Source: Rhynchospora pubera (Eukaryota > Streptophyta > Magnoliopsida > Poales > Cyperaceae). Taken from it: a stretch of DNA of 64,000 bases. A program made the position numbers and the translations under genes. The stretch is from positions 62,229,840 through 62,293,839 of the forward strand of contig CM051461.1 in assembly GCA_028095005.1 (NCBI GenBank), read 5' to 3'. The notes beneath the pieces were generated by a model. It searched no databases. It was not told where the DNA came from and was given only the letters and a program-made list of their open reading frames with translations. This document shows, piece after piece, positions 48,481-60,759 of the stretch; within the stretch, counting starts at the first letter, position 1, and each line of letters begins with the position of its first letter.

Positions 48481-49718
48481 ATTGGACGGATTGGATCAGA
48501 TGAAACGCAATGGACGGCTAAGATTTACTACTGTACTAACTACAGTTGCGAAGGGCTCCCACGCGCAAGTCACGCCGCGCAAGATTAATATGTTTTAATT
48601 CTCAGGTAGTGAGGTCAACATCCCACCCCGTTCCTTTTCTCTCTCTTTCTTTTGAAAAACCCAAAAAAGAATGAAACGTAGATAATTCGGTAGGTGTGGC
48701 CCAAATACCGGGGTCCGAGGTGAGTGGTACCAGACCCAAATGGGGCAAACCCAAAGGTGCAGGGAAAGTGTGATTGGTGCCAGAATAAGTGAGTAAATGT
48801 TGTAGACACCTTGACCCTGGGAGAAAGCTAATTGACACAACCCCACTCACTACTCACTCACTCAATTCCCTTCCTGATCTTCAGTTGCACCTTCAATTGT
48901 GATAATCTCTATTGCAACGCCATATATTTTTGTTTCTATATCTGCACAACATTATTTTATTATACTCAAATATGAATATTAAACAAATAATAAATGTACG
49001 TTCAAAGCAACGAGCGTTTTTTACGTGTAAAAATAATAAATGTACGTTAACCGACACAGATACCGCGTATGTACGTGGAGATGGATGTGTATAAATACGT
49101 TTCAACTTTATGATATTAAAGTTTGTATTACACCGATTAGGAACAAGAAGTTGGTCGAGGGTGTTTTGAAGCATTAAATGCAACATATAATTTGAAGAGA
49201 AGAGAGTTACACCCACCAATAATGCATGAAGTACAGTGGGTATGTTTCCTTGTGCGGTATCAGTTCAAATGCCAGACGGCCGGATTGCACCACTGAAAAG
49301 TGAAAACTCTCTAATATCCACTTAAAAGTGCCTGATTCCTCTTTCTTCTTCTCTCCCTCTACAAATAGAGTCTGAGGGCAAGGTGGGCCCAGTGGTGAGT
49401 GGGGTTGGTCCCCTAAATGAGCACAGAGTGTGTCATACTGTCATGTGTCCATCTTAATTTCGCATACGCAAATATGAAGTATCCTCTCTTTTATTTGAGT
49501 CTCCTACTTGGCATATTCACTGTTTAAGGCTATCATTCTAACTCTCCCTCCATACATATGTGACTCTCTTTTAACAAAAAGTGCTTATCAATAATCACTA
49601 CTAGAATTTGCGTTTTCAGAGTCGGTAGGCACATGACTTAGCGTGGATAAATTAAGTAAGGACGCTGAAATAAAAACTAGACGGACACGTGGATTCGGGA
49701 TTAATCGCTTGCGTGGTT

Positions 49719-49960
49719 AGGCGGACACAATGTAATAAGCACGCAGAAGTATTTCACACAAGGACGCTAAATTTATTTGTATATCGACTCAAAGTAATCG
49801 GAACTTATCTCTGCGTCGCTAGACAGACACGATTTAATAAGCACGCAGAAGTATTTCATATAAGGACGCCAAATTTCTTTTTATACCGACTCAAAATAAT
49901 CGGAACTTATCTCTGCGTCGCTAGACAGACACGTTTTGATAAGCACGCAGAAGGATTTCA
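49719..49960. repeat. Subterminal tandem repeat of the CACTA element, 102 bp unit
   Basis: The word AAGCACGCAGAAG occurs at 49737, 49839 and 49941, with TGCGTCGCTAGACAGACACG between copies, giving about 2.4 units with few differences. CACTA subterminal arrays are the usual binding sites for the TNPA-type protein. Confidence 0.85.
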
Positions 49961-50957
49961 TTTTTTTTTCTTATATCGTCGAATGATTAAGTTTTGAAGT
50001 GGGTGAACCCCAAACTCAAATATCTTTGAATGCTCTTTTTCAAGTTAAGTAGCAGCCTTGATACCATTATAAACCCCAAACTCAAATCCGATATCAACCA
50101 TATGCATAAACCCGAATCCAGTAAATGCAATCCATATCTTTCATTAAATATTGAAAATAACATCCATCAGGTGTAAGAAAAGGTGTAATTAAAGTGTAAC
50201 ACAAATCAATTGGGGGCATCAAAATACATCCACATTTGACAAAAAAAAACAGTGCAATTCATAGATAACAGATTTTATATTTCATATCATATACATAGTA
50301 GTATCATAACAATATCAATTGAAACAAAATCTAACTAATTTGAAAAGAGAATAGCAACTAAAATGGAGTTCTGTTGGCTACTTCCAAATTAACCACTACA
50401 GATCGATGTTGTTCGAAACCAAATACTACATATTTTCCAATGCTTGTCCTTTCTTTTTTCTTTACATGATCAGCACTGTTCTTTTCACAATATTGTTCAA
50501 AACCAAATACTACAGATTTTGTGCTACTAATAACCCGCTCTTGTCCTTTTAGTCCCTTTTAGCTGCCTTGCTGATTGAATAAAAACAAGAGGGTTAATTA
50601 ATTAATCCAGGTCATGCTTAGTAGTTCAAATAGAAACACACAGTACATTAGTTCTGGATATATAGCTTCTGTGAACTAAGGTTCCAAGCACCAACAAATA
50701 GAGTACAATTTTGTGGTTTCAAATACCAGCCATAATGCTTGAGCAAATCCAGTATTAGAGAAAAATCATCGAAAACCAAAACAATTAGTAGTGGTATGCT
50801 GAAAACCAAAACAATTACTTTTCAAATGTTGAAAACCAAAACAATTACGTTGCTTGAACCGGCCCATCTGAGATAGTTGTGCGCCTGACAAATCACTGTT
50901 CTCACACCCTACAAGTTCACAATTTCAATACAATTAGAATCCAATTTCACAATTTGA

Positions 50958-53900
50958 TTAAACAACATTGATGCTTAATAAAGGGCCATACCATTCATCT
51001 TCCTCATCCTCTGAATTTGTACAAGGGATGTCATTCTCACATTCATCATCTTTCATGTCTCGATCAGCTGGTAGTGAGGATTGGTTGCTTGAGTTGGACA
51101 GCTCGATAGGATCGACTGGGTCAAGCATTCCTAACTGAACCAAAGCACCAGGCAAATCTAATCCTTCACTGAGTGAAACCTCGAACTCATTAGTAGACTC
51201 TTCTCGGTAAAAGTCGTCCTCTGCTGGATTGTTGTTGTCATCATGAAATGTCTTTCTGTTGCACTTGTATACAACCCACCAATCGCTTCTCTTCTTTGAT
51301 GGATACGGAAGATAGTATACTTGAAGTGCTTGTGCGGCTAATCCAAATGGTTCTTCAGGCCAGAGTTTGGATCTGTGTTTGACTTCTACTAATCCATTTT
51401 TTTTATCTATTTTGACACCATTTCTTACATCAAACTAGTGACACCTGAAAAGAACGACTCTATTGTTAACTCCTGGATATTGAATTTCAACAATATCCTC
51501 TAAAATCCCATAATAATCACGTCCCCCACCATCATCTGACTCTCCTGTGATGCATACCCCTGAATTTACTGTGGATTTTGTTTCCCCATAGGTTTTAGTA
51601 TGGAAAACAAATCCATTAACCTCATAGGCTCCATAGGATTGATATTTTCTACTAACTGGCCCGAGGCTAATACTTTTGATGTACTGATTACACTCACGAC
51701 GGGCTACAACTGTCTTTCTTAACCATTCTGGAAACTCCTTGTCTACAATAGCTTGTAGCAGCCTATTATTTGCCGGTTGTCGTGTGGTTTTGATGAATTG
51801 CTCATATTCCCTGTAGAATATTAAAATAAATGTTAACAAAAGGCAATGGATCCACATAACAAGTTTTATTACAACTACTTGAAATGTGTTTGGATAACAT
51901 CCTTTTTCGATTGGGTATGGCTCCAACTATTCCTGAAGACAGATAATTGGTGAATCACATACACATTTTAGTTAATAGACCAAGTTATCATTGCAAAGCC
52001 AGGGATATTATTGCTACAAAAGATAATGAAAGATATTGCCAGTTAAAATTAGAAGTATACTCTAGAAAAGGTTTAATCTCTGGGCAATTGTAGAGGATGT
52101 AGAGGTGTGTCTTCTCAAAGTCTTTGACCTCTAATGTTTCGCGCCGGCCTCGAGTAAGAGCACGTCCTGGATAATTGAAGACAGATAGTTGATCTTCCTT
52201 CATGGAATCAACATTGTCATTTTCTCCATTTGCAAGTCCCGGGCCAGAATCATAGGCAAAGTAACATTTGCAATAGTCTGATATCTCTTGCGTAACATAG
52301 GACTCTGCAATTGACCCCTCCACACGTGCTTTATTGGTTACTCGTTTCCTCGCCTCTTTGATACGCCTGTTAGAAAAGAATATATTGATAAGTGTCAATT
52401 AAGATGAAGAGTATGCAAGGATTCTTGTATAACAGAAACTTACAAACTAATTGTAGTTATACCCTCTGTCCCGGGCCATACTCTTCTGCTCTGCCCCCCT
52501 CTCTAAACATACTAACTGTAGTTATACCCTCTCTGTAAACAGACTTAACCCATTAATACCTAACCCATTAGCACCTCTGCAACCCATAATTAACCCATCA
52601 AAAATACATGCATCAAAGACACTCGACAAATTCAGAAACATCCAGAAATAAAGGGAGCTAAAACTGAAAGGAAATAAGTATTGAAAGTTCTATTTTTGTG
52701 CAACAGACCCTTCTATCTCACTTTTATTTTGTTCTATTTTCAACTTGGATGTAACCTATTAATCAGCAGAGGTGATAAAATATAGAGCTAACCTTTCGAC
52801 ATGATACATCCATCTACAATTCACTGGACCACCTACTCTAGCCTCGTAGGGAAGATGAAGAACGAGATGCTCCATACGATCAAAAAAGCTTGGTGGAAAT
52901 ATCATTTCAAGCTTGCACAATGTGAGAACAACTTCTTCTTCTAATCGGATGAGGCGTACTGGGTCCAATTCTTTTGCACAAACCTCCTTAAAGAAATTTG
53001 ATAACTCGGTTATAGCCTCCCACGTAGGGACCGATATGTAGTCACGAAGTGCAACCGGAAGTATTCGCTCAACCAAGATGTGCATGTCATGAGTTTTTAG
53101 TCCATTCAAAGTGCAAGTTGTGAGGTTCACGCATCTAGACAGATTAGATGCATATCCATCGGGAAACTTCACTTTTTCTTTCAGCCATTTTAGAATCTCC
53201 CTCTTTTGTGAACGGTCTAAAGCAAATACAGCTCTTGGCTTTTTGTTTCCATCAATGAGATTGAGCTGGGGACGGTCGCAGATTAATTTTATGTCATTAC
53301 GGGCATTTGTATTATCCTTTGTTCTGTTTGGTACATCAAACACAGTATAAAATAAATTCCCCCACACATTGTTCTCCAAGTGCATGACATCAATGTAATG
53401 TCTTACCAAATTATCCTCCCAATATGCTAATCGCCAGAAGATAGATCTCTTTTGCCAGTTATGTTCTTGGAGGTACCCTGCAATTTGGTTTAAGGGTACT
53501 GTTTTTCCAAATGTGACCTCTGGAAGCTGGTCCACGATGTTGCGCACATCTTTCCTAGTCAAAATGGGTGGAGGTGGCTATTCCTCTCTTCTTCCTTTCA
53601 AGAATGATTTCTTGTCAGCTCGAAACCGATGGTGTTCCGGCAAGAACTTCCTGTGACTGTCGAACCAGCTGAGTTTATTACCATTTCTAGCCAGAATGCC
53701 TTAGTTTTGTCCATGCAGCATGGACATGACATTGCGCCAGATGTGCCCCACCCCGACAACACTGAGTATGCCGGGAAATCATTAACAGTATATGCTAGAG
53801 CTGCCTTCATGTTGAAATTCTGCTTCAAAGAGACATCATACATCTCTATTCCCATTGACCACAAGATTTCCAATTCATCAATCAAGGGCTGAAGGAATAC

Positions 53901-55055
53901 ATCAATGTCTCGACCCGGGTGTTCCGGTCCAGGAATCACAAGGGTTAGAAACATATTCTGTCGCTTCATGACTGCATTAGGTGGGAGATTTAAAGGATAA
54001 CAAACCACTGGCCAACAAGTGTATTGTGCTGCGCTTAAGCTGAACGGCGCAAAACCATCAGTTGCCAGCCCCAACCGAACATTACGTGGCTCCGAAGCAA
54101 ACTCAGGGTAGGTCTGGTCGAATATTTTCCATGCCTCCGCATTCGCCGGGTGATACATCTTTCCAGACTCCTTTCAAACACCTTCTTTGTGCCACCGCAT
54201 TTGCTTTGCAGTTGCACGGGTCATGTATAGCCTTTGCAGTCTTGGGGTGATTGGCAAATAACGCAGTACCTTCTGTGGGATCTTCTTCTTCCTTGGTGAG
54301 AGTTTGTATCATGGCTCGCCACATATGTCACACTCCTCCTTGGCTTTATCCTCTGGTTTGTAGTACAGCATGCAATTATTTGGGCACGCATCATATTTAA
54401 TATACTTCATCCCCAGCCCCTTAACCATTCTTTTTGTGCGGTAGAAGTTCTCTGGTAATTTATTTTTTGGAGGAAGCATACTCTTCACAATTGAGATGAT
54501 GCGATCGTAACATTTTGCACTGAACCCAAAATCTGCTTTTGCAGCCAGAAGCTGGGTAACGGCGGAAAGCACAGAATGTCCGTCGCATTTGATGGTAGAT
54601 TCACCCTTGAATTCAACTTCCCACAGTGGACACTTTGATGCCTCAAGCATGTCGAAGAAGTCCTTTGCTGCTGCATTAGGTTGTTCATCGCCCTCCCTTC
54701 TTTCCCAATTAAACTCAGGACCCGCAACATTCATTATCATCTCCTCCATTAGAATGTCATTTGAATCTGAATTTGCCACATTTGGATCGGCCTCTCCATG
54801 TTCCAACCATTGCTCATAACGGGGGAAGAAGCCCCGCTCCAGTAAGTGCTTTTCCACAATATTGCGGTCGTAGCACGATAAGTTTTTGCATCGTGTGCAT
54901 GGGCAAGGTATGGTTAGAGTATTGTTGCGTTCGGACACAACTGATCGATTGCTGAAGGCAACTTCAAGAAATTTCAGCACTCCATAAATGAAACCCGGGT
55001 TGACCTCTTGGTTGTCTAAAAGTCTCGAGTACATCCAACTGCGATCTTCAGCCAT
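50958..55055 (-). pseudogene. CACTA tnp2-type transposase, broken
   Basis: Three exons fit on the minus strand: 55055-52793, 52366-52061 and 51810-50958, about 1140 codons. The domains run in the usual order. The transposon-associated domain has MAEDRSWMYSRLLD and PCPCTRCKNL; the tnp2 core has NVRLGLATDGFAPF, YSVLSGWGTSGAMSCPCCM and MTRKDVRNIV. A DUF4218-like region has THDMHILVERILPVALR and NCRWMYHVER, and a DUF4216-like end has FHTKTYGET and LFRCH. Breaks: TGA at 54309-54311 and 54174-54176 (both fit CGA to TGA changes), a one-base loss near 53690, a TAG near 53580, and TAG at 51435-51437 where Trp is expected. The last exon keeps an acidic tail. Confidence 0.9.
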
Positions 55056-56060
55056 GTTCTGCAAAGTCATTAGTAATTGAAATTAAATTTACATCCATGA
55101 TATAGATAGCACTTCACATCCTCACCATTTATTAATTAGCACTTCAGATTGTTTTTTTTCTTTTTACTCAAGTGCAAAAAGGTCTAAGAGAATATTATAT
55201 TACACTGAGGAGTGCATACCTATTTCTATTTTATACCAACAGGTTTAAAAAATCATCAATTAATGAAGGAGCTCAAAGCTTCAGAAATGCTTGAGAAAGA
55301 GAGAAAGAGAGAAATTGCATAAAAGCAAGTGCAAAACTGATTGCATAAAAGCAAAATTCACCTAGTAAGGACAAATAAGAGAGGCTCTCTACTGAACAGC
55401 TTCTTGAACTTCTCCACTGAACTCAATTTTACACAAGACACCCTTTATTATTTCTTTTAACAGTTCAAATTCTTATCCTAAATTCAATTGATGTCACTAG
55501 AAATGGAACAAAACATTTAAAAGCATTTCAATTTCACCAATCGAATACATAAAATTAACTTATTCAAGCTAATATTTTAAGTCTGGTTCAAGCTTATATT
55601 TTAAGCTAAAATGCCAAGTGAGGTATAATTGTGACCAAACACTTTATTAGGTATTTGTTTCCCAACTGATAAACACTCCAAAGTTAATAATAAACAGCTA
55701 CACAAATTAGTTCCAACTACAAACAATATTTCATGAACAAAGCTATCAATTATCAAGAAAAATAAAAGTGAGCTTAGAGTCAGCTTACATCTTCAAAAGA
55801 GTCCGAGAGTTCCTAATTATCTGAGAGAGAGTGAGAGAAGGTCTGAAAGAGAAGCCATAGATGTGCAATTGGGTCTGAAAGAGAGAGAGTGAGCCATGGA
55901 TGTGCAATTGGGTCTGAAAGAGAGAGTAGATCTGAGAAGGTTGAAAAGAGAGTGTGCAATTGGGAAGAGAGAGAGTGATGAGTGACGGGAGTAGATAAGA
56001 GGAAGTGTTCAAAATATAGTATTTAAAGTACTCCTCCAAATTTCAGTCAAGTATTTAAAG

Positions 56061-56114
56061 TAGTGTAGCGGTTACGACCTTAGCTTCAACTCGAAAGGTC
56101 CACAGTTCGATTCC
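56061..56114 (+). repeat. tRNA-like A and B box pair, possible SINE head or tRNA relic
   Basis: TAGTGTAGCGGTTACGACC resembles an A box and GGTCCACAGTTCGATTCC a B box, at the spacing seen in tRNAs. The sequence does not fold into a full cloverleaf by eye, no acceptor stem closes, and no long 3' tail is clear. A tRNA-derived SINE fragment is the best reading. Confidence 0.45.
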
Positions 56115-57300
56115 TAATTTCGTAAATTTCCTTTTTGTTCGCTACTTTTATGTTTTTTATATAACAAATATTTCGCTTTTTTTACTCAACCAAAATATTG
56201 AGCTACTTTTATCTTCGTGACATGCATATATAATAGAGTACATGTACCAACATTTGTCCAATTCCATTTGGGTGATTGTTTTTGTACGGTTTGATCTTTT
56301 GTGGACTGAAATAATTTAAACTAATGTGCAATAGCTAAATAATTATATAGAGGAACAACAGAAGAACATTGCAAATAAAATGAACAATATAGTGGTACTG
56401 GTTCCAACTCTTGGATATAGCTAAGAAAATAGAAGGTACAATATAGCTAAGTGGTACACTTCAATTGACAGAATAAGTTAATAATTTGGGTAAGGAACAA
56501 AAGGGGGGAAAAAAGAACTAATTGTTAAAAATAAAAGCAGATTCGATCCATACCTACTGTTAATCGACTTCGTAAAGCAGATTTGATCGCCTTCGACGAA
56601 TTGGGAGAGACAGATTTGATCGCCTTCGACGAATCGCTTTCGACCTAGGGTTTATCGATGAGAGACGAAAGAGGAATTGGGATTTATCGGAGAGAGAGAA
56701 AGAGGAATGGTTTTAATCGTCATAATTAGGGAGGATTTCTAGGAATTTGGGAAGACGAATTGGGATTTGAAGAAGGGTTTGAAAAAGTAACGGGGAGAGA
56801 GAGAGAGAGAGAGAGAGTATACACAGATGAGGCTTATTTCATATGATTTCTATAAACTTGGGATTTGATATATATGTACGAGAGAGAGAGAGAGAGTATA
56901 CACAGATCATATGATATTTCACATGATATGTAACGGAGAGGATTGGGATTGGAGAAAAAGTATCTAGATTGGGATCATATGATATGTAACGGAGGATTTA
57001 ATTCTATAAACTTAAAAGTATACAGCTTATTATATATCACATGATATTCAAACCATGCGCATGGCATAGAGATTAACTCATGATTGGCTTTATTTCATCT
57101 CGTACAGATTATTTTTTTCATGTGCATAGCATTTATTTTTTTTTAAATAAAAATTAGTGGTTGTTTGGTGCATGAGTTAATATATATACTCATGTTAAAT
57201 TTGAGTTCATACAGATTATTTATTTCATGTGCATAGCATCTAAAATTAGCATCTATTTTCATATTTCAGATTTAGATATGTTGATATATGATATTTAACA

Positions 57301-57444
57301 TCTTAAAAAGTTTGTTCAAAAGAAAAATATAATTGTAAGCTCAACAAATAAAATGTACAAATCAATGTACCAAAATTGAACAAAGTGATCACATAAAATA
57401 AACTAGTAAATATTAACTTTGTTAGTGAATAGTATGAAAATAAT
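57301..57444. repeat. Direct repeat, copy 1 (partner 57806-57949)
   Basis: 144 bp starting TCTTAAAAAGTTTGTTC is repeated 505 bp downstream with only about three differences. The surrounding AT-rich sequence also repeats shorter words (CATACTCATGTCCATGT). Confidence 0.9.
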
Positions 57445-57805
57445 AAAATGAGTGGTAAAATATAATAATCGATATGTTGATATATATTCATGTCCATGTT
57501 AAATTTGAGTTCAATTGCATGCATGCATTTGAATTCTATTTAAATAAACTCCATGGATGAAGAAACATATATGCATGATACCAGATTGAAGAAACATGCT
57601 ATGCATCTTTAACATACTACATGAGAAATACTAATAAAAGAGTAATGGCTATTGACATATATTCATCTTTAACATACTCATGTCCATGTAAGTTAACATG
57701 AAAGAAATCAAAGTTTGTTCAAAATAAAAATGTAATGGCTATTGACATGTATTCATCTTTAACATACTTAATGGCTATTGACATACTCATGTCCATGTGT
57801 GGTTG

Positions 57806-57949
57806 TCTTAAAAAGTTTGTTCAAAAGAAAAATGTAATTGTAAGCTCAACAAATAAAATGTACAAATCAATGTACCAAAATTGAACAAAGTGATCACATA
57901 AAATAAACTAGTAAATATTAACTTTGTTAGTGAACAGTATGAAAATAAT
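57806..57949. repeat. Direct repeat, copy 2 (partner 57301-57444)
   Basis: Second copy, same orientation. The spacer holds several TATTGACAT(A/G)TATTCATC-type repeats, so the whole 57.3-57.95 kb piece looks built by segmental duplication. Confidence 0.9.
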
Positions 57950-58593
57950 CAAATAAAATAAACTAGTAAATATTTTTACATGGATGATACTAGATTGAAT
58001 TTAAATGAAATTTTACATGTAAAAAATAATTTAAAAAAATACTAATTGAAGTGTTCTATGCATCTTTTCCAATGCTGTGTATCATAAAAAATAAAGGTAT
58101 TAATTGTATATATAAATTGTCACACAAAATTGAGGTGTTTTCGGTCAATCCCTAATTGAAGTGTTCAAAATAGAGTTCAAAATAGAGTATATATAGAAAG
58201 AATAAATTCAAGGCAATTGCTGCATAAAGGTGTCTATAGAAAGAATTTGAATTAATATGTTACAATTGCATGCATGCTATGCATGTTTCCAATACTACAT
58301 GAGAAATACTAATTTGCAAAACTATTTTATAGTGAATAATATGAAAAAATCAAATTAAATAGTAACAATTTTAAAAAGTTGAAGATGTTAAATAATATCA
58401 ATAATTAACATCTAAAAATATCAAATTAATTGTTCCTAACAACTTTTAAATAACCTAAGATATGAAAATATGAAGATATGCGCGCATCTTCACATACCTA
58501 ATTAAACCAGATAAGATATGTGCCCCATCTTCACATACTAAGTAAGATATGCGCCGCATACCTAAACTCTCATCGCCCATGAAAATTCTCCAG

Positions 58594-58708
58594 AAAATTT
58601 CACCAAAATTCTTCGCGCTCATGAAAATTTCACCAAAATTCTTCGCGGTCATGAGACCTTCACCAAAATTCTTCGCTCTCTCCAGACCTTCACCAAAATT
58701 CTTCTGCG
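58594..58708. repeat. 30 bp tandem repeat, four copies
   Basis: TTCACCAAAATTCTTCGC recurs with exact 30 bp period (CACCAAAATT at 58601, 58631, 58661, 58691). Because the unit is a multiple of three, long frames are open on both strands, which explains the two overlapping repeat-bearing ORFs here. Confidence 0.92.
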
Positions 58709-59010
58709 GCAAATTTTCGCGCCTCCTCCAAAAAAAGTTTTCGCATCTCCCCCCAAAATTTGGTCATATATATAATTTTCTCAAATTTTGCGAAGAATTT
58801 CACCAAAAGGTACAATTTCTGCATCACTTTTTTTCTTTTCTCAATTTTCTGCCTTGTTCCATCAATTTCTTACTTTCATCCTCTTCTCTTCCTCAAATCA
58901 GATTTGTAACTGTAATTAGAGCTTTCTGCAATTTCTTCCTCAGGTATGACATTCTTCCTTCAATTTCTTGCTTCAATTTTCGCATTTATGATTTGAAACT
59001 GTAATTTCTT

Positions 59011-59115
59011 ACTTTCTTTCTTCAATTTTCGTATCTCAGATCGGATTAGAGCTTCTACTTTTCTCATATCTGAAGGTATGACTTCCTTTCGTTCCTCTTT
59101 CTCTTCTCCCTTTTT
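59011..59115. repeat. Dispersed direct repeat, partner 59765-59870
   Basis: Both copies read ...TCTCAGATCGGATTAGAGCTTCT then CTGAAGGTATGACTTCCTT, about 85-90% identical. Each holds a donor-like AAG/GTATGA. Confidence 0.75.
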
Positions 59116-59566
59116 CGTTCCTCTTTCTCTTTCTCTTCTCTTTCTCATATCAGATCGGATTAGGGTTCGTGATTAGGGATTTTGTACAAACAAGTCAATA
59201 GATCTGAAGTTTCTAAGAGTTCACCTGATTTTAATTGTCATTTTCTGAAGGTTTTAATTGTCATACTTCAGATCTGATGTCATACTTCTAATAGTTCCCC
59301 AATCATTTTGTAATATTTGGAAATGGAAATTTACTCAATTATTCAATATACATGTACATCTGTAAACACATGTATATCTGTATACACATGTTAATATTAT
59401 TCACTAACTTTCTCTATTTTTTTCTATATGCCGGTGGATGTGTTGCTTCTCTAACCTCCCTCTTTGTGCTGGTATGCTTCTCTAACTTTTTTCTATTTAA
59501 TTTCTGCTTCAATTAGATGAGAAATTAAGGGGTTGGCTTTGAATTTGAGTTAGCAAATGGTTTGTC

Positions 59567-59699
59567 TATCCCCAATTCCTTGCTTCAATTAGGGTTTATG
59601 ATTTGTAACTGTAATTAGGGTTTGCATATCCCCAATTCCTTGCTTCAATTAGGGTTTATGATTTGTAACTGTAATTAGGGTTTGCCTATCCCCAATTAG
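59567..59699. repeat. 60 bp tandem repeat, about 2.2 copies
   Basis: CCCCAATTCCTTGCTTCAAT recurs with exact 60 bp period (59570 and 59630) and a partial third copy at 59690. The copies are nearly identical. Each unit holds AATTAGGGTTT words. Confidence 0.9.
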
Positions 59700-60408
59700 A
59701 TACAATTAGGTGTTTAGAGGTTTTAATAAGTGATGTTAAGGGATTTCCTGTGTTTATTTTTTTCTTATTCTTTCTTCCTTCAATTTTTGCATCTCAGATC
59801 GGATTAGAGCTTCTTCCTTTCTCAGATCTGAAGGTATGACTTCCTTCTTTCCTCTTTCTCTTCTCCCTTTTATGCAATTAGGGTTCATGATTATACTTGC
59901 TTCAATTTGGATACAATTCTGGGATGAATTAAGGGTTTGCAATTAAGGGATGCAATTAAGGGATGAATTACAGGGATGAATTACAGTTTCTCTTCTCCCT
60001 TTTATGCAATTATAGTTTCTTATTTGTATATAGTTGCAATTAAGAGTTTGCAATTAAGGGATGCAATTCTTGTTTGTATATAATTCCTTCTATTTTTATT
60101 GTGGTGAAATTACAGTTTCTTGTTTGTATATAGTTGACTTAGTTTAGAAAAAAAATGAACTTGTATAAATTAAAGGTGGTACTTGCATAACAATTGTTAG
60201 TAGATAATTCAAGGACATCTCCAATTTACAATTGCTCCAGTGGTCCTTCACAAACTGAGTTTAATTATATGTACAACCAATTGTACATTAGAGGTAGCCA
60301 AACCAATTGTACATTACAGGTAGCCAACCAATTATATATATACTATTGTTTACATTGTCTCTAGTCTAAATTAATGGATGCAACAGTAGTGTAATTGTTT
60401 CTACATTA

Positions 60409-60759
60409 ATGGATGCGGCAGGAATCATGGTGAGTAAATCCGGAATGACAAGGGGTCGGGCTACAAATTACACTGATGAGGATGAACATCTACAAATCGA
60501 GGCTGTAGAACAAGAGGTAGCTCTGTTTGAAATCAACCGCAGAGGGAGAGGGACTAATAACATACGGGATGCGACAGATGTTGTTAGCGAACGGCCCGAG
60601 GTCTGGCGTGTTGGGAGGAGGGAGTTCGACTCCAATTCGGAGTGCACCAAAATCGTCTCGACCATCTGCAAGCTTGCACTAAACAACCTTGATGGCCCGA
60701 GGATGAGCTTCCATGACTTCAGTCCCGATGCTAAACTTTTGGTGTTGCAACAGTTTTTG
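60409..60759 (+). CDS. Possible second CACTA gene (TNPA-like / plant transposase exon), partial
   Basis: 117 open codons run from ATG 60409 to a strong donor (TTTTTG/GTAAGT at 60760). An acceptor-like GGCAG at 60416-60420 could instead begin the exon at 60421. The text RGRGTNNIRDAT followed by VWRVGRREF, CTKIVSTICKLALNNLDGPR and SFHDFSPDAK resembles the N-terminal part of plant transposase (Ptta/En/Spm-like) proteins that accompany tnp2. The next exon was not found, so the gene is truncated or continues in a form I cannot see. It runs opposite to tnp2. Confidence 0.45.

Larger units (their letters stand above)
43289..49595. other. Probable Helitron body and flanking DNA, no clear host gene
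   Basis: Mostly AT-rich. It includes a 52 bp-period duplication around 43682-43755, a set of minus-strand exon-like segments (annotated separately), a GC-richer zone at 48000-48480, and a stretch at 48600-48880 with short overlapping minus frames that I do not accept as genes. How much belongs to the Helitron is unknown. Confidence 0.4.
55071..60408. other. Long noncoding interior of the CACTA element
   Basis: 5.3 kb between the two divergent transposon genes with no supported coding frame. It contains (GA)n tracts (56793-56818 and 56881-56896), tRNA-like promoter boxes, and several tandem or direct repeats annotated separately. The zone 58500-59150 has repeated GAAGGTATGAC donor-like sites and may be a 5' UTR region of the gene at 60409. 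Confidence 0.5.

Noticed and set aside
48595..48850. Overlapping minus-strand ORFs of 64-83 codons
   Set aside because: All three frames are open over the same stretch, no motif or codon bias is evident, and there are no splice partners.
49719..49960. CRISPR-like array
   Set aside because: The whole 102 bp unit repeats with no unique spacers, and the DNA is plant nuclear.
49689..49997. Repeat protein of 102 codons at the CACTA left end
   Set aside because: The frame is open only because the 102 bp tandem unit is a multiple of three; it has no start context or family match.
56061..56114. Functional tRNA gene
   Set aside because: The acceptor stem does not pair and no clear anticodon loop forms by eye; only A/B box similarity remains.
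58455..59004. Two overlapping opposite-strand repeat proteins
   Set aside because: Both arise from the 30 bp tandem repeat; neither shows a motif outside the repeat.
60373..60396. Right CACTA terminus (CAGTAGTGTAA near 60385)
   Set aside because: It lacks the CTAGTAGTG form and the ACGCAAATT inner sequence that the left end predicts.
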